From Candidatus Melainabacteria bacterium (GTDB lineage Bacteria > Cyanobacteriota > Vampirovibrionia > 2-02-FULL-35-15), in NCBI GenBank assembly GCA_023250155.1, contig JAHFBG010000001.1:62001-126000 (forward strand): a DNA stretch of 64,000 nt, in the 5' to 3' direction. The position numbers and the translations under genes are program-made. The notes below the pieces were generated by a model. The model was not told the origin of the DNA. It saw only the letters and a list, made by a program, of their open reading frames with translations, and made no database searches. Positions 40,483 to 49,253 of the stretch are shown piece after piece. Each line of letters starts with the position of its first letter. Positions within the stretch are counted from its first letter, which is position 1.

Positions 40483-41938
40483 CCCATTCATTGAGATCTA
40501 TATTTAAGCCATCATTAGAAGTTTGAGATTTTTCTTCAGAGCTTTTTAACAATGCTCTTCCAAGAAAAGATACATAAGCATTTTCGCTTTTTATACATAA
40601 TTCCAAACCATTTTTATAAACATCATTTGTCATATTATTAGAAAGCACTCCTTTAATATGATCCTGTACTTCTTTATTCACATCATCATTAAATATAAAA
40701 CCAATTAAAGATGGAAGAACTTTTGGATCATTAATTTTAGCTAAGTTTATAAGGGTTAAGAATCTAAAGTCTTGTCTTGGATGTTCCAAGCATTTTTCTA
40801 TACCTTCATTAACTACATTATCTTTAATATCTTTAAAAATTTGCATTGCAAAATTGTTTCTTTGAATTGTAAGTTTTATCAAGTCTTTTAATTCTTTAGG
40901 TGCTTCTTCATCAAGTAAAATTGGTTTTAAATCTCCTTCATGTTTTATTAGTGTACTAATCATAGAAGTTACAGTATTTTGATCTGAAATCCATTCTGTA
41001 AACAAAGCTTCAAGTGAGATTTTTGCTTGATCTTTAATTTCTTGCGACACATCAGGATCTAAGAGAGCATTTAACAATTCAAACTCATCATTTACTAACC
41101 CCACCACTACTGCTTGTACAATTCTTGGATCGTTTATATAACTCTTCGATATAGCTTCAAGTGAAAAGAGTTTAACAATAGGATTAGAATTAGTTAAACC
41201 TACAAACAGAGCATCAAGTGCCTCTGGTGTATTTATCTTCGTTAATGCACAAGCTGCATTCCAATTTACTTCATAATCTTCTCTTTCATTTATGAAAAGA
41301 TTTGCTAAATGTGGAATTGCTTTTGGATTTTTTATTTTTCCAAGTGCTTCACTAGCTAGTCTTCTTGTAGAAATATCTTTATCACTTAAACATTTGATTA
41401 AAGAATCTACTGATTCTTCACTTGTTATACTTTTTTCTCCTAAGTCACCTAACATAATTATTGTGTTATATCTAACATCCTTATGTTCATGATTTAAAAG
41501 CTTGATTAAAGTTTCAATTGCCTCTTCGATGTCTTGTTTATTTGCATCCGGTTGTGAAAGAAGCTTGCCTAGTGCATTCATAGAATATTGAAGTTGAAGA
41601 GGTTCTCTGCGCTGTGACATTCTTGTTAGAAAACTAATTGCTTTAGAATTTCCTATAGCTCCAAGCGCTGATGCAGCACAACAAGCTGTACTATCTTTTC
41701 TTTCATCTATAAACTTGGTTAATAAATTTATAACTTCAGGATCTTCACTCTTACTAAGTTCTAAAACTGTTTGTGTGCGGGTCTCTGGATCAGGTGAGTC
41801 TAAATTTTGAATTAGTTTTTGAATAGATACCGCTTCTTCTTGTTTGTTTTCATCCAAATCAAGCTCTGGTCCAACACCTATAGTACTTTGTACTTGCAAC
41901 GGGAGGTTTTTATCTTCTGCTTTAACAGTAATAGACAT
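40472..41938 (-). CDS. HEAT-repeat (PBS-lyase-like) protein 1
   Basis: 488 residues with no signal peptide. After a 40-residue acidic, presumably disordered N-terminus come about ten helical repeats of the HEAT/PBS-lyase type, for example VRYNTIIMLGDLGEKS, TRRLASEALGKIKNPKAIPH and VNWNAACALTKINTPEALDA. Such solenoids act as scaffolds or bilin-lyase-like chaperones; here no catalytic feature is seen and no phycobiliprotein genes are near. It follows the related gene at 41942-43423 after three bases, as a duplicated pair in one operon, and converges on recN. Confidence 0.85.
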   Translation of the reverse strand: MSITVKAEDKNLPLQVQSTIGVGPELDLDENKQEEAVSIQKLIQNLDSPDPETRTQTVLELSKSEDPEVINLLTKFIDERKDSTACCAASALGAIGNSKAISFLTRMSQRREPLQLQYSMNALGKLLSQPDANKQDIEEAIETLIKLLNHEHKDVRYNTIIMLGDLGEKSITSEESVDSLIKCLSDKDISTRRLASEALGKIKNPKAIPHLANLFINEREDYEVNWNAACALTKINTPEALDALFVGLTNSNPIVKLFSLEAISKSYINDPRIVQAVVVGLVNDEFELLNALLDPDVSQEIKDQAKISLEALFTEWISDQNTVTSMISTLIKHEGDLKPILLDEEAPKELKDLIKLTIQRNNFAMQIFKDIKDNVVNEGIEKCLEHPRQDFRFLTLINLAKINDPKVLPSLIGFIFNDDVNKEVQDHIKGVLSNNMTNDVYKNGLELCIKSENAYVSFLGRALLKSSEEKSQTSNDGLNIDLNEWVTD

Positions 41939-41941
41939 GGC

Positions 41942-43423
41942 TTATGCAGTCCCTTCTGTAACTTCTTCTTTTTTTGTATCTTTAATTTTTATCTCGACTA
42001 AGTACTCTTTAGCATAGGATTGAACCATTTCATTCGAATCACTTTTACATTTTTCAAGTCCTTCTTTAACTATGTCTCCAGGCAAACTTCTTAAAACTTC
42101 TTCGCCAAGTCGTCTTATTTGAAGCTCTTCATCTGGGTGTACCATGCGCCTTACTATGTGAGGTATAACTCGTGAGTCATTGGTTTGACTTAAAGAAACA
42201 ATTGCATAAAAACGATTTTTAGGATTAGAATCTTCTAACAGTTTATTTAATCCTTTATTTAATACTTCATTACTTAATGATTGAAATCTTTCTTTTGCCT
42301 CATGACCAAGTGAAAAATCTTTAATAGCTACAAGTAAAGCTGGAACTATAATATGATGATTTGTACTAGTTAAGGCTTCAAGAACGTTATATTTGATTCT
42401 TGAATTGTTGTTTGTAGAAAATACTTTATAAAGAGCAGGTATTCCTTGCACTTTATCCATTTTACTTATTGCAAATGCTGCATTTGTTGACACTGTAGGA
42501 TCGTTATCCTTTTCAAGAGCTTCTACTAAGTTGTCTATTGTTCTTACATCCTTTACATTTCCAAGAGCCTCACTAGCTATGCGGCGAAGTCTATTGTCAT
42601 AGTCTTTTAAGCACGTCACTAAAGCATCTGTGGTAGAAGTATTAGCAACTCCAAGCTTAGCTAAATTGTTTACCACTTCTCCTGCATATTCCCTGGTTCG
42701 CATAGGATATTTATCACTTAACAACACGGCTACTTTTTCTAAAGTCTGAATATCTTTTATATTGCTTAGGGCATCTTTTGCCTGTTTACGATTTCTCATT
42801 TTCTCACTACTATTACCTAAACAACCCACAAGTATTTCTGAGGCTTCAGTTTTTCCTAAATGTCCTAGTATTAATGCTGCACTTAAAGATAAATAATAAT
42901 GCTCATCAGTGTTTTCATATTTTTTCAAGCATTCAATTAAAGCCTGACTTGCAAAATCAAGATGTTTTGAGTCTATGTTTTTTTTCAATTCAAGTTCATT
43001 ACGTTCATTTATAGTTAATAGTAAATTTTCAAGTGCATCAATTGCATCAAGAACAAGTTCAGTATCTTCTTCTTTTAAAAGAGGCGCCAATGAGTAAGCT
43101 GCTTGTATATTGTTTAAACCACCTAGAACTTTAATGCTTGACTGACGTAAAACACCTTCGCTCTTAGCTACAACTTTAACTAAGGCATTAAATAAAGCTT
43201 CATCTTTATTTTTACTAAGTTCATTTATTGCTTTGTTGCGAGTATTAAAATCATCAGAATCTAAATCAATTAATAAATCAAGGGTTTTTGGAGATTCAAA
43301 TTCATTTTCATCAAAACTAAGATCATCGTCATCTTTAGTCTCTATGGCTAATGTTTTTTGTGTCTCTACTGTTTTTATTGGTAGAGGCTTTGGAGCGGGC
43401 CCTGGTGGCGGCAGTGGAAGCAT
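41942..43423 (-). CDS. HEAT-repeat (PBS-lyase-like) protein 2
   Basis: 493 residues. A proline-rich start (MLPLPPPGPAPKPLPIK) and an acidic stretch precede about eleven HEAT repeats, such as LRRIASEALGNVKDVRTIDN and STNAAFAISKMDKVQGIPAL. The C-terminus ends in a charged tail. Together with its downstream neighbour it is nearly the same length and architecture, so the two come from duplication. The Pro-rich N-terminus might bind a partner such as an SH3-like domain or a membrane-associated complex; this is speculation. Confidence 0.85.
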   Translation of the reverse strand: MLPLPPPGPAPKPLPIKTVETQKTLAIETKDDDDLSFDENEFESPKTLDLLIDLDSDDFNTRNKAINELSKNKDEALFNALVKVVAKSEGVLRQSSIKVLGGLNNIQAAYSLAPLLKEEDTELVLDAIDALENLLLTINERNELELKKNIDSKHLDFASQALIECLKKYENTDEHYYLSLSAALILGHLGKTEASEILVGCLGNSSEKMRNRKQAKDALSNIKDIQTLEKVAVLLSDKYPMRTREYAGEVVNNLAKLGVANTSTTDALVTCLKDYDNRLRRIASEALGNVKDVRTIDNLVEALEKDNDPTVSTNAAFAISKMDKVQGIPALYKVFSTNNNSRIKYNVLEALTSTNHHIIVPALLVAIKDFSLGHEAKERFQSLSNEVLNKGLNKLLEDSNPKNRFYAIVSLSQTNDSRVIPHIVRRMVHPDEELQIRRLGEEVLRSLPGDIVKEGLEKCKSDSNEMVQSYAKEYLVEIKIKDTKKEEVTEGTA

Positions 43424-43643
43424 AATATTTACTTTCTTAAATTCTTAAACAATTTAGTATTATATTAAAGTCTCTCTATTAAACAACAAACCCTTCTTAA
43501 CTATCAAGAGGGGAAAGATTAAATTACTTTAAAGATTCAAAAGGCTTAACGAAGACCCTACATTCAATACTAAGGTAATCAGTGATAATAACTAATAGGT
43601 TATATACTTATTTGGGTGGGTATATGTACCATAGGTTAAGAAA
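43424..43643. other. Divergent intergenic region without a gene
   Basis: 220 bp between the HEAT-repeat operon and the TPR/Cys-cluster gene. It is A/T-rich and presumably holds both promoters; I see no repeat family or RNA fold. GGTTATATACTTATTTGGGTGGGTATATGTACC near the right end is not separable into clear -35 and -10 boxes. Confidence 0.4.
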
Positions 43644-45689
43644 ATGTTAGAGTCACTTAAAGTATTAAAAGTAGAATCCTCCGGGTTAAAGACATCGCTA
43701 GAGAAAACCGGGTTTTTATTAGAAGATAAGGAACTATTAAAAAAAGCCAAGGGAATAAAGGATAAAAGAGAACAAGAAGAATTTTTAATGGATTACTTGA
43801 AAGGTAAGCCACTACATGACTATTTAGAATGTGCAAATCTCCTAATAAAAATAACTAAAAAAGATTCTCCTGAGTTTGCCATAAAACTGCTTGCTATTTT
43901 ACAGCGAAATGCAGAGCTTTTTGCCCCAGATTATTACCTTTCAATGGCTCAAATAGCATTAGAAAGTAAAATGTATAAGAATTCCATAGAATTATTAGAA
44001 TGTGCTGTGCTTCTTTGTCAAGGAGAGGCCAGTGGGCTTGTGAAAAAAATAAAGAAGCTATTTGAAAAAGTACATAGGAAACAAGAACAAGAAGAAATAA
44101 ATGTTAATAGTAAGTTTCAACAGTATAATAATTCAAAAAAAACTTGGTTGCTTGAACAAATATATTACCAGTTTGGAATTGACACATGCTTAAAATGTGC
44201 ATTTAGGCTTTTAGATACATTCCCTCAAAATTTAGAAAACTATAAAATTATTTATAGAATACTTTCACAAGAAGAAAATAAAGAAGCACAAGAAAAATTT
44301 TCAATGTTTATATCAAACAATGAAAATTTGAACCCTGAATATAAAAACTTATATTTGGGGTTAATAAAATTTAATTTGAATAGTTTTGATGAATCTATCA
44401 ACTTATTAACTAAAGTTCCAAATACACTTGAGAATTCTTTAGCACAAATTTATCAATGTTATTGTTTTCTACTCAATGATGATAGAAGAAAATTCGAAAT
44501 GATGTTGAACAATATATCCCCATCCTCAGAGGTAGAGTATTTAGGATTATTTTTTCTAGGGGGAGCTTATCTAAACAAGCAGTGTGATCCTCTGCAAGAT
44601 AAAATCAATACAAATATTACAGTTGAAATGTCTAGGATTATAAAAGTACTTATAAATAATAATAAAAATGATTTGGTTGATCGTCTTCTATTGCAATTTA
44701 ATGCTTTTAACTATAAAAATACTATTTCTGAATTGTATATAAACTTAGCTGAAATGTTTATTAAGCAAAACAATCTTGAAAAAGCACAAGAGATCATAAA
44801 AGATTTAGATCATGTGGAGGTACATAGAGTTAAAGCTTGGATATATAGAATTGAAGGGAGAAATGATCTTGCAGAAACAGAATTAGCTAAGTATAGGGAA
44901 AAACCATGTAACAATGATTCTTTGCCTACTCAGATCATATATCAATCTAAAAATATTGAAACCCTTGAAAATTTGCCAAGTAACCCTAAAGAAATAATGA
45001 AAACAGTAGAAAATATTTATAATCAGATATCAAGAATGGTTGCTGAGATTAATCTAGAGTATGGAACGAACTCTTCAACTTGCTCTGAATATAAATGTGG
45101 TGATTGTTGTAAAAGAACTCACCCACTTATTTCATACACTGAATATTTATATTTAAAGTCCTGGTTAGACCAGCAATCTGAAGAGCTAAAAACCAGTATT
45201 TATGACAAGTCTAAAGATTTTGTACAAATGTTTAAGAAGAGATATGGGAAAGAGCCGCCATTTATTGTTTCTAATGCTTCTCAAAATAATAATCAATATT
45301 ATTCTTCTAAATCTTTAAATTTTGATTGTCCTTGTTTAAAAGATGATATATGTACCGTTTATGAAGCTAGGCCATTTATGTGCAGAGCATTTTCATATTC
45401 TTTTACTCCTGGTATAGCTAAGCTTAAAGGTTGTGGTTATTTTATGACTCAATTTAATGTAGCATCTTTTGTTAATAGGATAAGAAAGGTAATTAATTGT
45501 TCATCTGTGGAATCTTTATTTGGCAAAATAGATGAGATCTTAATAGGTGATAAGGTCTTAGCCCCTATACCTGTATGGTTAGCACAAAGTCACAATGAAA
45601 CACTGTTAATGGTTAAAAATATAAAGCATTCCACTGGACTTTTTAAACCATTATTTAATTTGATAGCTAAATTTCAGAATAAAAAATGA
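43644..45689 (+). CDS. TPR-like protein with C-terminal YkgJ-type cysteine cluster
   Basis: 681 residues. Residues 1-440 are helical repeats in TPR style (SMAQIALESKMYKNSIELL, then LYINLAEMFIKQNNLEKAQE). From about residue 480 a YkgJ/UPF0153 zinc- or iron-chelating domain follows: CSEYKCGDCCKRTHP, then DCPCLKDDICTVYEARPFMC, giving the CxxxxCxxCC plus CxC...C...C pattern. The two halves are rarely reported together; the domain may carry a metal cluster or modify a protein partner bound by the TPR part. A hairpin terminator overlaps its stop. Confidence 0.82.
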   Translation: MLESLKVLKVESSGLKTSLEKTGFLLEDKELLKKAKGIKDKREQEEFLMDYLKGKPLHDYLECANLLIKITKKDSPEFAIKLLAILQRNAELFAPDYYLSMAQIALESKMYKNSIELLECAVLLCQGEASGLVKKIKKLFEKVHRKQEQEEINVNSKFQQYNNSKKTWLLEQIYYQFGIDTCLKCAFRLLDTFPQNLENYKIIYRILSQEENKEAQEKFSMFISNNENLNPEYKNLYLGLIKFNLNSFDESINLLTKVPNTLENSLAQIYQCYCFLLNDDRRKFEMMLNNISPSSEVEYLGLFFLGGAYLNKQCDPLQDKINTNITVEMSRIIKVLINNNKNDLVDRLLLQFNAFNYKNTISELYINLAEMFIKQNNLEKAQEIIKDLDHVEVHRVKAWIYRIEGRNDLAETELAKYREKPCNNDSLPTQIIYQSKNIETLENLPSNPKEIMKTVENIYNQISRMVAEINLEYGTNSSTCSEYKCGDCCKRTHPLISYTEYLYLKSWLDQQSEELKTSIYDKSKDFVQMFKKRYGKEPPFIVSNASQNNNQYYSSKSLNFDCPCLKDDICTVYEARPFMCRAFSYSFTPGIAKLKGCGYFMTQFNVASFVNRIRKVINCSSVESLFGKIDEILIGDKVLAPIPVWLAQSHNETLLMVKNIKHSTGLFKPLFNLIAKFQNKK

Positions 45690-45711
45690 GGACATACTTT
45701 CGCATGTCCTC
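45688..45711. terminator. Bidirectional terminator after the TPR/Cys-cluster gene
   Basis: GAGGACAT (45688-45695) pairs with ATGTCCTC (45704-45711), with the TPR gene's TGA at its left edge. It separates that gene from the convergent small gene. Confidence 0.8.
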
Positions 45712-45742
45712 TTCATATAATACATTTCTTTAATAACGTACT

Positions 45743-45949
45743 TTAAGCAAACCCAAGAGCTCTTACAGGTTGTATTGCACCATCAAGCACAGCTTGATTT
45801 TTTAAAAGTGCCCTTGTAGCCTGTGCTCCAAGTCCTGCCTCAACCGGTGCAATTGCTGACACTGCACCACCTAAAGCTTGTGGGCCAACTCTAGATATGA
45901 AATTCACTCCAGCATTTACACTAGGACCTACTATTGCTGGTATTGGCAT
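45743..45949 (-). CDS. Small hypothetical protein, 68 residues
   Basis: Ala/Gly/Val-rich small protein (MPIPAIVGPSVNAGVNFISR, ending VRALGFA) without a charged N-terminus. GAGAGGA lies six bases before the ATG, and codon use is in line with the genes around, so I consider it real. It may be a short membrane-associated or self-assembling peptide; I do not recognise a family. Confidence 0.55.
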   Translation of the reverse strand: MPIPAIVGPSVNAGVNFISRVGPQALGGAVSAIAPVEAGLGAQATRALLKNQAVLDGAIQPVRALGFA

Positions 45950-46028
45950 TTAATCCTCTCTTTCTGCAATTCTTATCCTTGCAAATATATAAAGGAAGAA
46001 GTTAGAAAAAGTTGACCTTTTCTTAACC

Positions 46029-46123
46029 TAAGCCTCAGACAAGCTGAGGCTTCCATTGACCAATTTCTACCGTTTGACAGGATTTACCGAATGAATCGGA
46101 TAAATCCTTTACCATGCAAGCTA
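46029..46123 (+). repeat. Double-hairpin dispersed element, copy A
   Basis: Hairpin AGCCTCAG/CTGAGGCT around ACAAG (46031-46051), then AGGATTTA/TAAATCCT (46079-46108), then TGCAAG. The same order is seen in copy C at 53607-53698 and, inverted, in copy B downstream of adk. Confidence 0.85.
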
Positions 46124-46213
46124 CTTTAAAGATTAAACGCCTTAATAAACCGTGTCATTCTATTAAAAAATACTTCTAATGAGGCTTATTTCCTGCTAGA
46201 TTAGTGATTATCT

Positions 46214-46912
46214 ATGGAAGAAAAAATAATAAATGTGATATTTTTTGGTGCACCAGGTGCTGGAAAGGGTACACAAGCAAAAAAACTATCTAATAAGTTA
46301 ACTCTGCCTCATATTGACACTGGAAACCTAATAAGAAAAGCCATTTCTAATGGAACTGAATTAGGTCAAAAAGCAAAACAATTTGTAGAGTCTGGAAAAC
46401 TAGTCCCTGATGATTTAATAATAGATCTTATAAAAGAAAGATTAAACACACTTTTGGAATCTAAATTAAATGGTTTTATTTTAGATGGCTTCCCAAGAAC
46501 TGTTCCTCAAGCTGATGCACTACACAGAATGCTTGGCGATCTTGCACTTAAACTTACAGCTGTACTTAACATTACCGCACCAAAGAGTCTTCTTATAGAA
46601 AGACTTAGCTCACGCAGGCTTTGCTCAAATAAAAACTGTGGGGCAATATATAACTTGATTTCACATAAACCTAAAGTAGAAAATAAATGTGATATTTGCA
46701 ACACTGAGTTATATCAAAGAAAGGATGATTCAGAAGAAGCCACAAAAGAAAGACTTCTTGAATACCAAAACAAAACTGCACCACTAGAAAAATATTATCG
46801 GGATTTAAATCTCATTTGTGATATTGATGGTACAAAAAATGAGAATGAAGTCTATAATGAAATAGAACAAGTACTTAGAATTTTAAATGCTATCGCACCT
46901 ATACAAAAGTAG
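46214..46912 (+). CDS. adk: Adenylate kinase
   Basis: 232 residues. It interconverts ATP + AMP and 2 ADP. P-loop GAPGAGKGT (12-20), AMP-binding DTGNLIR and LDGFPRT. The LID is of the long, zinc-binding type, with Cys in LCSNKNCG and CDIC, though the first pair is spaced C-x4-C rather than C-x2-C. In many bacteria adk lies between secY and map; here secY is missing upstream and adk is bounded on both sides by inverted copies of a ~92-bp double-hairpin element. Confidence 0.97.
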   Translation: MEEKIINVIFFGAPGAGKGTQAKKLSNKLTLPHIDTGNLIRKAISNGTELGQKAKQFVESGKLVPDDLIIDLIKERLNTLLESKLNGFILDGFPRTVPQADALHRMLGDLALKLTAVLNITAPKSLLIERLSSRRLCSNKNCGAIYNLISHKPKVENKCDICNTELYQRKDDSEEATKERLLEYQNKTAPLEKYYRDLNLICDIDGTKNENEVYNEIEQVLRILNAIAPIQK

Positions 46913-46913
46913 G

Positions 46914-47004
46914 AGCTTGCAAGTTAAGGATTCATCCGATTTATTCGGTGAATCCGATCGAACAAGAAGGATTGATCAAGGAAAGCTCAAGCTTGTCTTG
47001 AGCT
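46914..47004 (-). repeat. Double-hairpin dispersed element, copy B (inverted)
   Basis: Reverse complement of the layout of copy A: GCTTGC, then GGATTCA.../...TGAATCC (46928-46955), then AGCTCAAG/CTTGAGCT around CTTGT (46984-47004). It lies between adk and map. Confidence 0.85.
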
Positions 47005-47014
47005 AATAAAAAAA

Positions 47015-47800
47015 ATGCCAATAACCATTTTTGAAAAAGATCAATTTGAACCTATTAAAAAGGCTGGGAATCTAGCTGGCAGTGTATTAGACATTTTATG
47101 CAAGTCTGTCAAACCAGGAATAAGTACATGGGATTTAGACCAAATTGCAGAAGAGTGGATCAGAGAACAAGGCGCTATTCCTACCTTTAAAGGCTATCGT
47201 GGTTTTCCAGCTTGTTTATGTACCTCAGTAAATCATGAAGTAGTACATGGGATTCCAAATAAAACAAAGGTCTTAAAAGAAGGGGACATTATAAGTTTAG
47301 ATATTGGAGTTACCGTTCGTGAAAAATTTAACGGGAAAGGATGGGATTATATAGGTGACACAGCAAGAACTGTCATCGTAGGTGAGGTAAGTCCACAAAT
47401 TCAAAAACTGTTAAAGGACACAGATGAATCTTTAAAGAAAGGGATTGAAGTCTGTAAAGTCGGCTTCACTGTAAAAGATATTTCAACTGCAGTCCATAAA
47501 GTAGCCATTGAAAACAAGTATGGAATAGTAAGAATGTTTGGTGGGCATGGTATTGGGCCTAATTACCATGATGATCCATTTATTCCAAACTGGCCCGAAT
47601 ATTTTCTACATACGAATGACACAAAATTGACTAGTGGAATGCTGGTTTGTATTGAACCTATGTTTAACTTAGGTTCTGATGATGTAAGAATGCTTAAAGA
47701 TAACTGGACAGTCATAACTGTAGATCACAAGTATTCAGCACATTTTGAACATACAATACTAATTACTGATAGTGGATCTTTTGTAACAACTAGCGTATAG
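47015..47800 (+). CDS. map: Methionine aminopeptidase, type I
   Basis: 261 residues. It removes the N-terminal Met of nascent proteins. The five metal ligands are Asp96 (SLDIGVTV), Asp115 (GDTARTV), His178 ([13 protein letters not shown]), Glu214 (CIEPM) and the Glu in HFEHT. There are eight more residues than usual between the first two ligands (around [11 protein letters not shown]). It precedes infA as in the conserved translation cluster, but a heptamer array with its own TATAAT overlaps the map stop. Confidence 0.96.
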   Translation: MPITIFEKDQFEPIKKAGNLAGSVLDILCKSVKPGISTWDLDQIAEEWIREQGAIPTFKGYRGFPACLCTSVNHEVVHGIPNKTKVLKEGDIISLDIGVTVREKFNGKGWDYIGDTARTVIVGEVSPQIQKLLKDTDESLKKGIEVCKVGFTVKDISTAVHKVAIENKYGIVRMFGGHGIGPNYHDDPFIPNWPEYFLHTNDTKLTSGMLVCIEPMFNLGSDDVRMLKDNWTVITVDHKYSAHFEHTILITDSGSFVTTSV

Positions 47801-47827
47801 CGTTATCCGCTATCCGCTATAATCATC
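47793..47827 (+). repeat. Heptanucleotide array with TATAAT between map and infA
   Basis: Five 7-bp units, GCGTATA, GCGTTAT, CCGCTAT twice, AATCATC. TATAAT at 47818-47823 lies six bases before the infA ATG. There is no Shine-Dalgarno site, so this suggests a leaderless internal promoter made by the array, as for dapB. Confidence 0.8.
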
Positions 47828-47829
47828 GT

Positions 47830-48081
47830 ATGGCAAAAGACGTTATTGAATTTGAGGGCATCATTAAAGAATCATTACCCAATGCAATGTTTAGAGTAGA
47901 GCTAGACAATGGACATTTAGTATTAGCTCATATCTCAGGGAAAATTCGTAAAAATTTTATTAAAATATTGCCTGGAGATCGTGTTAAAGTAGAACTAACT
48001 CCTTACGATTTAACCAGAGGGAGAATAACTTTTAGAGTTCAAGAACGAAAAGGAGCAGTAAAGGAAGTAGAAGAACAATGA
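47830..48081 (+). CDS. infA: Translation initiation factor IF-1
   Basis: 83 residues, S1-like OB fold: [63 protein letters not shown]. It occupies the ribosomal A site during initiation. The C-terminal ten residues ([10 protein letters not shown]) are an acidic extension beyond the usual 72. Its stop overlaps the rpmJ ATG (ATGA). Confidence 0.98.
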   Translation: MAKDVIEFEGIIKESLPNAMFRVELDNGHLVLAHISGKIRKNFIKILPGDRVKVELTPYDLTRGRITFRVQERKGAVKEVEEQ

Positions 48082-48191
48082 AACACAGAGCATCAGTAAA
48101 AAAGATTTGTGCAAAGTGCAAGGTTATTAAACGCAAGGGTACAGTAATGGTTATCTGTGAAAACCCAAAGCACAAACAAAAACAAGGATAG
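48078..48191 (+). CDS. rpmJ: 50S ribosomal protein L36
   Basis: 37 residues, [20 protein letters not shown] at the N-terminus and [10 protein letters not shown] at the end, with the zinc ligands of the Cys-type L36 (C11, C14, C27, H32). It overlaps infA by four bases. Standard member of the infA-rpmJ-rpsM-rpsK-rpoA cluster. Confidence 0.98.
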   Translation: MKHRASVKKICAKCKVIKRKGTVMVICENPKHKQKQG

Positions 48192-48413
48192 ACCTTAGAC
48201 AATTACGTAATAATCTATTTATTAAACATAATAAAATATGAAAAACCTGTAATTGCTTGTTTTAATTGCTTAAAAAAGATAAAATTCTAACCTTGCCTAT
48301 TCATTTTGCTTTAAAATGTTTTAGTATTTTAAAATATACGAAAATAATGAAGAGTAATGAATAAAAGCAGTTTAGTAAACACTTAGAAAAGAAAAATAGG
48401 AAAATAAAATAAT
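48192..48413. other. Unusually long gap between rpmJ and rpsM, no gene
   Basis: 222 bp, very A/T-rich. In most bacteria rpmJ and rpsM are a few bases apart. The gap holds an imperfect inverted repeat around TTTAAAATGTTTTAGTATTT (near 48311) and may carry a promoter or leader for rpsM-rplQ; nothing decisive is seen. Confidence 0.4.
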
Positions 48414-48800
48414 ATGGCACGATTTGCTGGCGTAGATGTACCACAAAATAAAAGAGTAGAAATCTCTTTAACTTACATATATGGAATTGGAAGATCACTA
48501 AGTAACAAACTCTTACAAGTTGCTGGCATTGATAAGAATAAGAGAATGAAGGATCTCACTGATCCAGAAATCAATAAACTAAGAGAAGAGATCGAAAAAA
48601 ACTATCAGGTAGAAGGTGATTTAAGAAGAATAGAAGGCTTAAACGTAAAAAGATTGGCAGAAATAAATTCCTACAGAGGGATTAGACATAGAAGGGGATT
48701 ACCTTTACGTGGCCAAAGAACAAAAACCAATGCAAGAACTAGAAGAGGAAAAAGGAGAATGACAGTAGCAGGCAAGAAAAAATCTCCAACAGCTAAATAA
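48414..48800 (+). CDS. rpsM: 30S ribosomal protein S13
   Basis: 128 residues: [34 protein letters not shown], the H2TH region and the C-terminal basic tail [16 protein letters not shown], which contacts tRNA at the P site. Normal length. Ten bases before rpsK. Confidence 0.98.
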   Translation: MARFAGVDVPQNKRVEISLTYIYGIGRSLSNKLLQVAGIDKNKRMKDLTDPEINKLREEIEKNYQVEGDLRRIEGLNVKRLAEINSYRGIRHRRGLPLRGQRTKTNARTRRGKRRMTVAGKKKSPTAK

Positions 48801-48810
48801 GGAAAAATAA

Positions 48811-49185
48811 ATGAAGCCAAAGAAAAAAGAAAGAAAACATATTTCAAGTGGAGTGGTTCATATATCCTCTACTTTTAATAACACAATAGTTACTGCAACT
48901 GACCCACAAGGAAATACTATCGCTTGGTCAAGCGCTGGTGCATGTGGTTATAAAGGTGCTAAAAAAGGTACTCCATTTGCAGCACAACAAGCGGCCCAAA
49001 GTGTAGCTAAAAAAATAGTTGACCACGGCATGAGAAGTGTTCAAGTAGAAGTAAGCGGCCCAGGAGCTGGTAGAGAAACTGCTATAAGAGCTCTTCAATC
49101 AGCTGGTTTGAGAGTCACATTATTACGAGATGTAACACCAATTCCACACAATGGTTGCAGGCCATCTAAAAAAAGAAGAGTGTAA
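48811..49185 (+). CDS. rpsK: 30S ribosomal protein S11
   Basis: 124 residues, [19 protein letters not shown], then [19 protein letters not shown] and the C-terminal [20 protein letters not shown] before the ATG. A palindromic element lies in the 68 bases before rpoA. Confidence 0.98.
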   Translation: MKPKKKERKHISSGVVHISSTFNNTIVTATDPQGNTIAWSSAGACGYKGAKKGTPFAAQQAAQSVAKKIVDHGMRSVQVEVSGPGAGRETAIRALQSAGLRVTLLRDVTPIPHNGCRPSKKRRV

Positions 49186-49199
49186 ATAGGATTGCCGTC

Positions 49200-49230
49200 T
49201 CTGGCGAGCCTCGCCCTGTTGGGCGAGAGC
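49200..49230. repeat. GC-rich palindromic element between rpsK and rpoA
   Basis: GGCGA/TCGCC around GCC (49203-49215), overlapping TCGCCC/GGGCGA around TGTT (49211-49226). It is related to the elements in recN (39358-39432) and scpB (62751-62778). It could attenuate or punctuate the operon. Confidence 0.8.
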
Positions 49231-49253
49231 AAAAAATAAGGAGCGATAAGAGA

